A stretch of 25,410 bases of DNA from a virus: IMG/VR virus record IMGVR_UViG_3300034198_015726, positions 1-25,410 of that record. One strand, 5' to 3'. Positions within the stretch are counted from its first letter, which is position 1, and each line of letters begins with the position of its first letter. The notes beneath the pieces were generated by a model, which ran no database searches, was not told the DNA's origin, and was given only the letters and a program-made list of their open reading frames with translations. Position numbers and translations under genes: made by a program. Shown here one piece after another: positions 17,274-24,009 of the stretch.

Positions 17274-18125
17274 TCAATTTAAATTGATTGTAGAACCAAT
17301 AACATTAACGGCGTCTACAGCAGAAACATCTATAGCGGCTTCTGCATTAATACTAACTTTTTTACCAGAATCAACTTCAACATTCTTATCTGCGTTAATG
17401 TTTATCTTACCTTTTGCTGTAATTGATATATCTTTATCAGAAGATAAGTTGATATTCTTTTTAGCGGTTACATCAACCTTGCCATCAACCTTTAAAGAAT
17501 AATCGCCTTTAACTTCGATTTTGCAATCTCCTTTAACAAAAATAGTTTTGTCTTTTACAACAATTTCATAAGCATCGCCGACTACCTTCGTTACCTGCTG
17601 CCCATCATGATTGATTTCTACATAAGTGCCAGACTTATGATAAGAGTGAACCCGTTCTTTACCAGGAGTATCATCAACTTCGAAAACGTGTCCAGATTCA
17701 GTTTGCCAAACATGATTATATGGATACTTAGCGTTATATGCAGAATTTGGTTCTGGACCAACCTTTGATTTCTTGAGATTATTGACTTCCCTTGCTAATC
17801 CAGGAACATCGTTTCCTTTATCGCCTTTCTTAGCATAAGATCCCCATATTAACGGTAGGTTTTTTTCATTTCCATCCAGATAAAACCCAAACACCATAGA
17901 ACCAACAAGCAACCCAGTAGGAGATCTGCCGACCTGATTGAATCCTGCTGAGGTTGGTGGTAATATAGGCGTAGCCCAAGGAAGATCTTCTTTTTTGATT
18001 GAAGGAGAATCGTGTTCGTTAACAACTCTAATTTTTACTCGCCCAAGTTTCTCTGGATCTTTGAGATCTTCTACGGTTGCTACGAACCAACGTAATCCTT
18101 CTTCACCCATTCTTTTAGTTGTCAT
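17274..18125 (-). CDS. 5: Baseplate hub spike gp5-like, without lysozyme domain
   Basis: Starting at the ATG at 18125 the protein has 283 residues. The N-terminus (LRWFVATVEDLKDPEKLGRV then KIRVVNEHD) matches the OB-fold of T4 gp5, which has NWFVGVVEDRMDPLKLGRV in the same place. After a linker come SGHVFEVDDTPGKERVHSYH, SGTYVEINHDG and then a series of eight-residue-like strands (VKGDCKIEV, VDVTAKKNINL, ISITAKGKINI, VEVDSGKKVSI) that form the triple-stranded beta-helix needle. T4 gp5 is 575 residues because of an internal lysozyme domain; no such segment fits here. A longer TTG-started form from 18167 overlaps gp27 by 40 bases; the ATG follows directly after the gp27 stop with GGGGA upstream, so it is preferred. 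Confidence 0.87.
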   Translation of the reverse strand: MTTKRMGEEGLRWFVATVEDLKDPEKLGRVKIRVVNEHDSPSIKKEDLPWATPILPPTSAGFNQVGRSPTGLLVGSMVFGFYLDGNEKNLPLIWGSYAKKGDKGNDVPGLAREVNNLKKSKVGPEPNSAYNAKYPYNHVWQTESGHVFEVDDTPGKERVHSYHKSGTYVEINHDGQQVTKVVGDAYEIVVKDKTIFVKGDCKIEVKGDYSLKVDGKVDVTAKKNINLSSDKDISITAKGKININADKNVEVDSGKKVSINAEAAIDVSAVDAVNVIGSTINLN

Positions 18126-18127
18126 AA

Positions 18128-19381
18128 TTAATCCCCGTAGGTTCCTTTGATCAATTCCATTGAACAATAGTATTGTTTATCTCTAGAAGAGAAATTCATA
18201 ACGATATGCCTTAGTTTGGAGATAAGATATTTACCCGCCAATAGTTTGTTTTCATTAGTATTACCTGTTTCACCTGAGAAAGAAGGAATACGAATGTCAA
18301 CAACGTCACCAGCTGTTAAAGCGACGTCGCCGTATATAAGAGCTTGGTATATATTTTGTGAAACCTTAGTGACAAAAGAATGCTTTTTACCAAGCGAATC
18401 TGAAATATAGTTTTCTGGTAAATCGCTAGAAGTTGGCACAAGCATCGTTACTGCAGGATCCTTGCCATATTGTTGCTGAAACTTTGAACTGTTTATCGGC
18501 TGTGAATTATCTGATGTATACTTGAACTTTTGTTGCTGCTCGGAGTCTTTGTACTCTGTTTTAGTGACTTTACCTGTAAGCAAATCGAATTTTTTTACCA
18601 CATTGTTCAAAGAACCCGAAGTCAATTTTTTGGTGTTGTTGACCTGGGATACGTTAACTAGCGTAAGAATACCTCTGGTATTCATGTTTCTAGAATCACT
18701 ATTACCAGTCGTGTCATAAAAAAACACTTTGTCGTTAACATTTTTGCTTAGATTAGCCATTAAGTATTCTATGGTACAAAAATTGAATCCTCTTTTGTTT
18801 TCGAAAAAAACATAAGAAGAAGATTCGAAAAATTTAGATACTGCTCTTTTTCTAAACATATCTATAGCTTGTAGTGGTCTCAACCTACTAACTAAAAGAT
18901 CCTGCACACCTTTAGTTTCGTCGCCCAGCAAAAGATTTTTATCACTTTTCAATTCTTCTTTAAAGATCGTTTGTATAATGGACGAAGTTTCACCTTTATA
19001 TTTCTTGGCTACGAATCTATAGCTACTGGTAATCATTTCTTCGCTAACAGCTTTTATGACATAGCTTTTAGCTTTTGCTTGATTTGTTACAATTTGATTC
19101 TCTATGTTTTTGACATGAAACTTATAGGAATTGACTAAATCGACGCCTGGATTGGCAAACTCGACAGTAATTAATTCTTCGCCTTTGATGGGAAACAAAT
19201 TAAGAAGATCGACGGTATCAAGTATAACAAATTCAGCACGAATGACCGGAAATATGATATCTTCATAAATGTCAAATGATGCTACTTGATTTGAAATATC
19301 AAACTCTTGACCTGTTTCTACTGAAGTCATTTTTAAAGATTTGACCTCAACAGAATCTGACTTTATATAATTTGATGTCAT
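18128..19381 (-). CDS. 27: Baseplate hub subunit gp27-like
   Basis: A 417-residue protein (T4 gp27: 391). It lies directly upstream of the gp5-like spike and has the beta-barrel hub pattern: SLKMTSVETGQEFDISNQVA, FDIYEDIIFPVIRAEFVILD, SYKFHVKNIEN, and the hub hallmark SRLRPLQAIDMFRKRAVSKF (about residues 165-184), which matches the P-x-x-A-x-x-x-x-x-x-x-A-x pattern around the middle of gp27/gpD-type hubs. The C-terminus YLISKLRHIVMNF...YCSMELIKG is also typical. It forms the trimeric cup that adapts the tube's six-fold symmetry to the three-fold spike. Its start overlaps the gp53 stop by four bases (ATGA). Confidence 0.85.
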   Translation of the reverse strand: MTSNYIKSDSVEVKSLKMTSVETGQEFDISNQVASFDIYEDIIFPVIRAEFVILDTVDLLNLFPIKGEELITVEFANPGVDLVNSYKFHVKNIENQIVTNQAKAKSYVIKAVSEEMITSSYRFVAKKYKGETSSIIQTIFKEELKSDKNLLLGDETKGVQDLLVSRLRPLQAIDMFRKRAVSKFFESSSYVFFENKRGFNFCTIEYLMANLSKNVNDKVFFYDTTGNSDSRNMNTRGILTLVNVSQVNNTKKLTSGSLNNVVKKFDLLTGKVTKTEYKDSEQQQKFKYTSDNSQPINSSKFQQQYGKDPAVTMLVPTSSDLPENYISDSLGKKHSFVTKVSQNIYQALIYGDVALTAGDVVDIRIPSFSGETGNTNENKLLAGKYLISKLRHIVMNFSSRDKQYYCSMELIKGTYGD

Positions 19382-20214
19382 TGTTTTAATAGATTTTTCA
19401 GTTCTTTAACCGCCTGACCGCTAAATCTATTGTCAAGTAAAGAAATACTTTTCTTTTTATCGTTAATTCTAATTGCTTCGTCATAAGCTGTCACTGCAGA
19501 CCAATAAATTATTTCTTCGTCTGAAATAGTTTGAGAAATTAAATTGATGTCAGAAACCGTAGCAGTAACTCCAGATGTTTCTCCAGTAATGCTGCCTGCT
19601 ACTACAGTTGTTACATGATGGACTATTAAGGCTTTTCCTTTAGAGTATACTACTGTAGCAACGATTTCACCGTTTTGCAATATCTTCTCGTTTACTTTAA
19701 AAGTTATCGCTGTTGATAGCGTTAATTGAATTGTTTTGTTTGTGGCAACACTCCAATCTTCTTTTTTGCGTATATAAGAGATAATACCATAATTTTCACC
19801 CAATACAGGAGCCCAGTATTTTTTGAGTTTGGGTGTTAAATTTTCATAATTTGAAACAGATATGTCTGATGGATCTGTTGCATAGTTGTTTTCGAAATAC
19901 AATATGGTAGACCCAGCATTAGCTATAGATCCATACTGGTTAATAAGAGATTTGATTACGTTTGATTCTGATATAGCGAAATCGTAGTAAGGGTCAATTA
20001 CCTTGTTTGCTAAAGCAATCAACCAGATATAGTCAGAGTCATTATAGTAGTTGTAAGAAATAGCGTCAGGTCTTTCTCCGTCTCTAGATTCATAGGTGTA
20101 AAATGCCTGGAGATTATTTAGTGCTAGTTTAGACATATTGACGCGAGCAAGAATGTTCGTTACAACATTGTTGGCGTAGTTAATTACGGGGAATTTATTA
20201 AAGAATTGTGACAT
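19378..20214 (-). CDS. 53: Baseplate wedge subunit gp53, extended
   Basis: A 278-residue protein. The N-terminus (FFNKFPVINYAN, YYNDSDYIWLIALANKVIDP, YYDFAISESNVIKSLINQYG) is the conserved gp53 start, with the W-L-x-x-x-x-x-x-x-D-P-Y-Y core. The C-terminal EAIRINDKKKSISLLDNRF also fits. T4 gp53 has 196 residues; the additional part is roughly residues 160-222 (FKVNEKILQNGEIVAT, then SITGETSGVTATV), a copy of the beta module seen in the gp7-position protein, gp8 and the giant fibre protein. Gp53 locks neighbouring wedges together around the hub. It sits between gp48 and gp27, and its start is three bases after the gp48 stop. Confidence 0.87.
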   Translation of the reverse strand: MSQFFNKFPVINYANNVVTNILARVNMSKLALNNLQAFYTYESRDGERPDAISYNYYNDSDYIWLIALANKVIDPYYDFAISESNVIKSLINQYGSIANAGSTILYFENNYATDPSDISVSNYENLTPKLKKYWAPVLGENYGIISYIRKKEDWSVATNKTIQLTLSTAITFKVNEKILQNGEIVATVVYSKGKALIVHHVTTVVAGSITGETSGVTATVSDINLISQTISDEEIIYWSAVTAYDEAIRINDKKKSISLLDNRFSGQAVKELKNLLKQ

Positions 20215-20216
20215 AA

Positions 20217-21437
20217 TTATCCGCCAAAAATATTTGCTGCAGAGTTATTCGCCGCTGTCAAGGCAGGCTTAGCTGCCTCGTTATACCCATTAATTATGTT
20301 GCTTATCTCTGCTGAAATTAACGTAGCACCATTAGTACCAGTCGCTGTTGGGTCATAATCGGCTGCTGTCATAATTTCAATTTCTTCTAGATTAATAGTT
20401 AATTGAATAAATGCGGGAGCCGAAGTTCTAACATAAAAAGATGGCAATCCTTGTGGAGCGTAACTAACATTTACCTGTTTTATCGCACAGTGTTTAAATT
20501 TGGTCATGTATGGACTACTTCCAGTAATATTGGGTGTAATGATTACAGGCTGTACTACGGAAGGATAATTAAAAAGAAAACTACTTCCGCCTTGTTGTCC
20601 TTGTCCAGAAAAAGTTGGTAGATGTCTAGCCTTTAAGAAATTGATAATATCTTTTACTTGAACGCTTTCTTCATCGTTTTTAGGTGCAAAAGTCCATCTA
20701 AGAGTAAAGTCTCTAAATCCAACGCCCTGAAACAGCAAACTTAAACTTGGATTCGGAGCTACTCCCAATTCTGATTGAACTGCTTCTCCTATCATTGCAG
20801 TTTGTATTGAAGCCAATGCATAAGCTGTAGCATCACCAAGTTGATTTGTAGCTGCATCTTTTGTCGTAGCGTTTTTTATATTGTTACTGTTTTTTACGCC
20901 ATCTAAAATATTACCTGTTAAACCTAATGATTTTTCTTGCCAGTTTGCTGTTGTGTTATCAACTAATCCAGATCCTTCAGGAATTGGTAGTGTAACTTTA
21001 CCTTGAGGCTGCCAAGTAACTTTTCCGAGTGGAGTTGGACGTTGATATTGATAAAAATTCAACATCATGCAATATGGCGCTTGAGGATTCGGGTAAACAA
21101 AATTAGCCCCAATTGAAGTGGTTCCGGCTATAGATGTTTGCACTTTTAAATTAGGATCGTTATTGGGTCTAGAAAAGTTTCTATTTGCTAACTCATTTTC
21201 TGTTATTCTCAAAGGAGAATTAGAGGTAAACCCTAAAGCTTGGGCTGCAGCAAAAAGCGTGTTTAAAATATCTCCCCCACCAACAGATGAAATACCTGCT
21301 GCCAATAATCCTTTAGCAAGAGTGTCAGGCGAGTTTACCGCATCAATTACGCCAGAAATTCTCTTCTGAGTATTTTGATTTATCAACAATTGTTGATTTA
21401 ATGGGACAAAAGGATTATTTTGCGAGCTGTTGGCCAT
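20217..21437 (-). CDS. 48: Baseplate tail tube cap gp48
   Basis: A 406-residue protein (T4 gp48: 364). Diagnostic stretches are in the C-terminal half: GFRDFTLRWTFAPKNDEESV, QVKDIINFLKARHLPTFSGQ, the aromatic FLFNYPSVV, and YMTKFKHCAIKQVNVSYAPQ followed by G, then PAFIQLTINLEEIEIMTAADYD, which is the tube-like fold shared with gp54 and gp19. Gp48 binds the gp27 hub and starts the tail tube together with gp54. It is the first gene of the leftward block, with GGGGAAG six bases before the ATG and a late promoter octamer about 32 bases upstream. In T4 gp48 and gp54 are adjacent; here the gp54-like gene is on the other strand. Confidence 0.87.
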   Translation of the reverse strand: MANSSQNNPFVPLNQQLLINQNTQKRISGVIDAVNSPDTLAKGLLAAGISSVGGGDILNTLFAAAQALGFTSNSPLRITENELANRNFSRPNNDPNLKVQTSIAGTTSIGANFVYPNPQAPYCMMLNFYQYQRPTPLGKVTWQPQGKVTLPIPEGSGLVDNTTANWQEKSLGLTGNILDGVKNSNNIKNATTKDAATNQLGDATAYALASIQTAMIGEAVQSELGVAPNPSLSLLFQGVGFRDFTLRWTFAPKNDEESVQVKDIINFLKARHLPTFSGQGQQGGSSFLFNYPSVVQPVIITPNITGSSPYMTKFKHCAIKQVNVSYAPQGLPSFYVRTSAPAFIQLTINLEEIEIMTAADYDPTATGTNGATLISAEISNIINGYNEAAKPALTAANNSAANIFGG

Positions 21438-21448
21438 TTCTTCCCCGA

Positions 21449-21456
21449 ATAAATAT
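21449..21456 (+). promoter_or_regulatory. Probable rightward T4-type late promoter
   Basis: The plus strand has AATAAATA followed by TAGGTATTATG, one base off the late octamer TATAAATA. It sits 28 bases upstream of the gp4-like ATG at 21484, a normal leader length for T4 late genes. No other promoter-like sequence is seen in the 46-base divergent gap for the rightward block. The single mismatch in AT-rich sequence leaves real doubt. Confidence 0.4.
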
Positions 21457-21468
21457 AGGTATTATGAC

Positions 21469-21476
21469 TATTTATA
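21469..21476 (-). promoter_or_regulatory. Leftward T4-type late promoter
   Basis: On the minus strand the gap reads CACTATAAATAGTCATAA, holding an exact TATAAATA octamer. It is 32 bases upstream of the gp48 start at 21437 and would drive the whole leftward baseplate block. It lies downstream of the rightward AATAAATA on the plus strand, so the two promoters face each other and their expected initiation zones (about 21460-21465) overlap. Confidence 0.65.
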
Positions 21477-21483
21477 GTGAGTT

Positions 21484-21903
21484 ATGAAAGGTAAATTCCA
21501 ACCAAAAAATCCCAGTAAGTATTTAGGCGACCCAACTAACATTATTTGGAGGTCTAAGTGGGAACTGGATATGATGATGTTCTTCGATAAGAATCCGGAT
21601 ATAGTTGCCTGGGCTAGTGAGGAACTAATTATTCCATATAGATCTCCGGTAGATAATAAGGTGCACCGATATTTCCCAGATTTCGTCATAAAAAATACTA
21701 GGAAAGAAACGATAGTCATTGAAGTCAAACCGTATCAACAAACAATGCAGCCGACCAGTACGCCTAAGAAAACGAAAAAGTACATTAACGAAGCAGTGAC
21801 CTACGCGATTAATCAAGCCAAATGGAAAGCTGCTGAAGAATACTGCAAAGACCGTAAATGGAAGTTTCAGATACTAACAGAAAAAGAGATATACGGAAAG
21901 TAA
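21484..21903 (+). CDS. 4: Head completion protein gp4-like (nuclease fold)
   Basis: A 139-residue protein close to T4 gp4 (150 residues). Shared patterns are KFQPKNPSKYLGDPTNIIWR, SKWELDMMMFFDKNPDIVAW, ASEELIIPYRSP, VHRYFPDFVI and VIEVKPYQQTMQPTSTPKK, then YAINQAKWKAAEEYCKDRKW. The E in WELDMM, the PDF and the EVK form a PD-(D/E)XK-like nuclease signature, with D70- and E79-region residues in the usual order. In T4 gp4 is needed to finish the head before tail joining. It opens the rightward block; in T4 it lies on the same strand as 53, 5 and 6, so here it is inverted relative to them. Stop and next ATG are directly adjacent. Confidence 0.87.
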   Translation: MKGKFQPKNPSKYLGDPTNIIWRSKWELDMMMFFDKNPDIVAWASEELIIPYRSPVDNKVHRYFPDFVIKNTRKETIVIEVKPYQQTMQPTSTPKKTKKYINEAVTYAINQAKWKAAEEYCKDRKWKFQILTEKEIYGK

Positions 21904-22506
21904 ATGGCAATACAATTATTTGACAAGATACTGGCGGATGGTGTTCGTAGTGGGCAGATTCCTGCACGCACTCAGGCTTCCAGAGATTGGTTCAGAGATA
22001 CCGCAAAGAAAGTTCGAAACGTTACCGAAGGTAAACTGCTAGCTTCTGCTGACGCAAGAACAAATCGCCTAGAAGTAGGTAAGATGTTTTTCTTTTCATA
22101 TGACCCAAAGACAAAAGCCAAGCTACCATATTATGACACGTTTCCTCTGATATTCCCTTTCGCCAAAACGCCAGATGGGTTTATGGGTATCAACCTTCAT
22201 TATCTACCATACATCCTTAGAGCTAAACTTATGGACATGCTCTATAACTACGTCAGCGACCCTAAGCTAGATGAAAGAACCAAACTAAAGATATCGTATA
22301 ACATATTGAATAGCGCTGCAACCAATAAATATATAGAACCCTGCATAAAAAGATATCTGTCCTCTCATGTAAGGTCTAAGTTTATAAACATTGTTCCAGT
22401 AGAATGGGATATTGCTTTATTTTTGCCAGTTCAGAATTTCGTTAAAGCATCTTCTCGAAAGGTTTGGGCAGATTCAACAAGAACGATAAACAAAGGAAGA
22501 AGCTAG
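21904..22506 (+). CDS. Conserved T4-superfamily protein, unknown function
   Basis: A 200-residue protein starting MAIQLFDKILADGVRSGQIP. The text looks strongly conserved in character: RTQASRDWFRDTAKKV, GKMFFFSYDPKTKAKLPYYD, FPLIFPFAK, GFMGINLHYLPYILRAKLMD and YLSSHVRSKFINI, WDIALFLPVQNF. It is rich in aromatic and basic residues and has no obvious known catalytic motif or signal peptide. I recall similar proteins next to gp4 in T4-like cyanophages. In T4 the gene beside gp4 is gene 2 (DNA end protector), so a head or DNA-end role is possible by position, but no sequence match to gp2 can be claimed. ATG follows the gp4 stop directly, with GGAAAG upstream; its stop overlaps the next start (TAGTG). 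Confidence 0.75.
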   Translation: MAIQLFDKILADGVRSGQIPARTQASRDWFRDTAKKVRNVTEGKLLASADARTNRLEVGKMFFFSYDPKTKAKLPYYDTFPLIFPFAKTPDGFMGINLHYLPYILRAKLMDMLYNYVSDPKLDERTKLKISYNILNSAATNKYIEPCIKRYLSSHVRSKFINIVPVEWDIALFLPVQNFVKASSRKVWADSTRTINKGRS

Positions 22507-23267
22507 TGCCTGGATTTAACATAAACGAGTTCAAGTCTAATGTACTACGGAACGGGTTATTAAAGAACAACCTGTATCTAGTCAACTTCGACCCAAAAGC
22601 AAATCTTGGTCGTACACTCTTTTTCTATACCACTGAAGTAATTACGCCATTCGCAGACTTAGATCCTGTTAGCATAAACAGATACGGGTATGGTCCTACA
22701 GAACAGGTTGTTTATAGACCAGTGTTTTCTCCGTTGACAATTGATTTTATGGCAGAAGCTAGTGAACAAAGTTCTTTGATATTACTAACGCAAAAATTAA
22801 ATTCTGCCACCAACTTTATGTATTACAACGACATTAACAGCGGCGGATCGAACTACGCAGGAGGGGTTCCAAATAACCCCTACGAGGTTGAGTATAAAGA
22901 TAAATATACGTTTGACTTAGAAATTTACGTATATAATGAAGCGGCAAAACAGATATTAACATATAGTTATAGAGACTGTTTCGTTAAATCAGTAGGGCAG
23001 CTTATGTTATCATGGGCGCAAACGGATCAGTTGTTAAGGGTCACTGTTACGTTCTCTTTTACCGATTTTAGTATTTATCCATTAGATCAAAAAAACCTCT
23101 CCGGAGCTTTGGGTGGTTTAATCGGCGGAACTGCTGCAAGAAATCAATTTTCCAGCCCTAATTCATATGCAGTCGATCAAACTTTACTAACTTCCGCTAT
23201 AAGAATTCCCAGAACCCTTGCAGATTCAATTAACGTGAATAATGCAGGGTTATTTTTTCCTTCGTAA
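22506..23267 (+). CDS. Tail-tube-fold protein, gp54-like tube initiator candidate
   Basis: Read from the GTG at 22506 the product has 253 residues. The start overlaps the upstream stop (TAGTG) and follows AAGGAAGAAG at normal spacing, better than the TTG at 22464, which would overlap by 43 bases. The pattern is that of the tail tube/gp54 fold: INRYGYGPTEQVVYRPVFSP, LTIDFMAEASEQSSLILLTQ, YKDKYTFDLEIYVYNEAAKQ, ILTYSYRDCFVKSVGQLMLS, and VTVTFSFTDFSIYPLD. In T4 gp54 (320 residues) sits on gp48 and nucleates the gp19 tube. Position before gp26 and the tape measure supports a baseplate-tube role. It could instead be a gp19-like tube protein or a second initiator. Confidence 0.62.
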   Translation: MPGFNINEFKSNVLRNGLLKNNLYLVNFDPKANLGRTLFFYTTEVITPFADLDPVSINRYGYGPTEQVVYRPVFSPLTIDFMAEASEQSSLILLTQKLNSATNFMYYNDINSGGSNYAGGVPNNPYEVEYKDKYTFDLEIYVYNEAAKQILTYSYRDCFVKSVGQLMLSWAQTDQLLRVTVTFSFTDFSIYPLDQKNLSGALGGLIGGTAARNQFSSPNSYAVDQTLLTSAIRIPRTLADSINVNNAGLFFPS

Positions 23268-23286
23268 TTTAAATTGGAGATAAACA

Positions 23287-24009
23287 ATGGCACTACCTAA
23301 ATTGAAAATACCGATGTTTGATGCAACTATACCATCAACCAAAAAGAACATAAAGTACAGACCTTTCCTAGTCAAAGAAGAAAAGATTCTTCTGATGGCA
23401 CAGTCAGGCGCTAACAAAACAGAAATGATTAATGCGCTTAAGCAAGTAATCAACAACTGCAGCACAAACTTAGACGGCAGCGATGTTGACGTCGATGAGC
23501 TAACTACCTTCGACCTTGAATACATGTTCGTTAAAATACGTTCTAAGTCAGTTGATAACATCGTCAAGCTCAAGTATATCGATCACCAAGACGAAAAGAC
23601 ATATGAATTTGAAGTCAAGCTAGATGAACTAGAAGTCAAGTTCGATAAAGAACATACAAATAAAATCAAAGTATCAGATGATATTGGCATAGTCATGAAG
23701 TATCCTACCGCTGCTCTTATGGGTAGCTTGGATTTAGAGGCTATGAACGAAACCGAAATTACTACTACTCTTATCAAAGAATGTATGGAAAAAATCTATG
23801 ACGAAGATACAGTTTACGTAGTTAAAGAAAACGATCCAAAAGAACTAGAAGAATTTATTGATTCATTGAACGTAAAAGCTTTCGAAGAAATTCAAAAGTT
23901 CTTTGCTACCATGCCTAAACTATACCACAAAATTGAGTATACAAACTCAAAAGGAACAGCAAGAGAAATCGAACTGTCTTCGTTAGATGATTTTTTTACC
24001 TTTGCCTAA
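23287..24009 (+). CDS. 26: Baseplate hub assembly protein gp26-like
   Basis: A 240-residue protein starting MALPKLKIPMFDATIPSTKK with the gp26 family pattern: IKYRPFLVKEEKILLMAQSG, NALKQVINNCS, LTTFDLEYMFVKIRSKSVDN (about residues 75-94, the most conserved part), then a YPTA-L segment and a helical C-terminal end ELEEFIDSLNVKAFEEIQKF, FFATMPKLYHKIEY. T4 gp26 has 208 residues. In T4 gp26 and gp51 act in building the hub, and they sit beside the tape measure gene, as here. It is preceded by TTGGAGAT, a good ribosome binding site. Near its end a seven-T run at 23991-23997 may divert ribosomes into the -1 frame. Confidence 0.85.
   Translation: MALPKLKIPMFDATIPSTKKNIKYRPFLVKEEKILLMAQSGANKTEMINALKQVINNCSTNLDGSDVDVDELTTFDLEYMFVKIRSKSVDNIVKLKYIDHQDEKTYEFEVKLDELEVKFDKEHTNKIKVSDDIGIVMKYPTAALMGSLDLEAMNETEITTTLIKECMEKIYDEDTVYVVKENDPKELEEFIDSLNVKAFEEIQKFFATMPKLYHKIEYTNSKGTAREIELSSLDDFFTFA

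Noticed and set aside
18126-18167. A TTG-started extension of the gp5-like gene by 14 residues.
   Set aside because: It overlaps gp27 by 40 bases; the ATG at 18125 follows that stop immediately and its product aligns with the N-terminus of T4 gp5.
22464-22506. A longer, TTG-started form of the gp54-like gene beginning 42 bases upstream.
   Set aside because: It overlaps the upstream gene by 43 bases and lacks a ribosome binding site, whereas the GTG at 22506 follows AAGGAAGAAG and overlaps the stop codon in a TAGTG junction.
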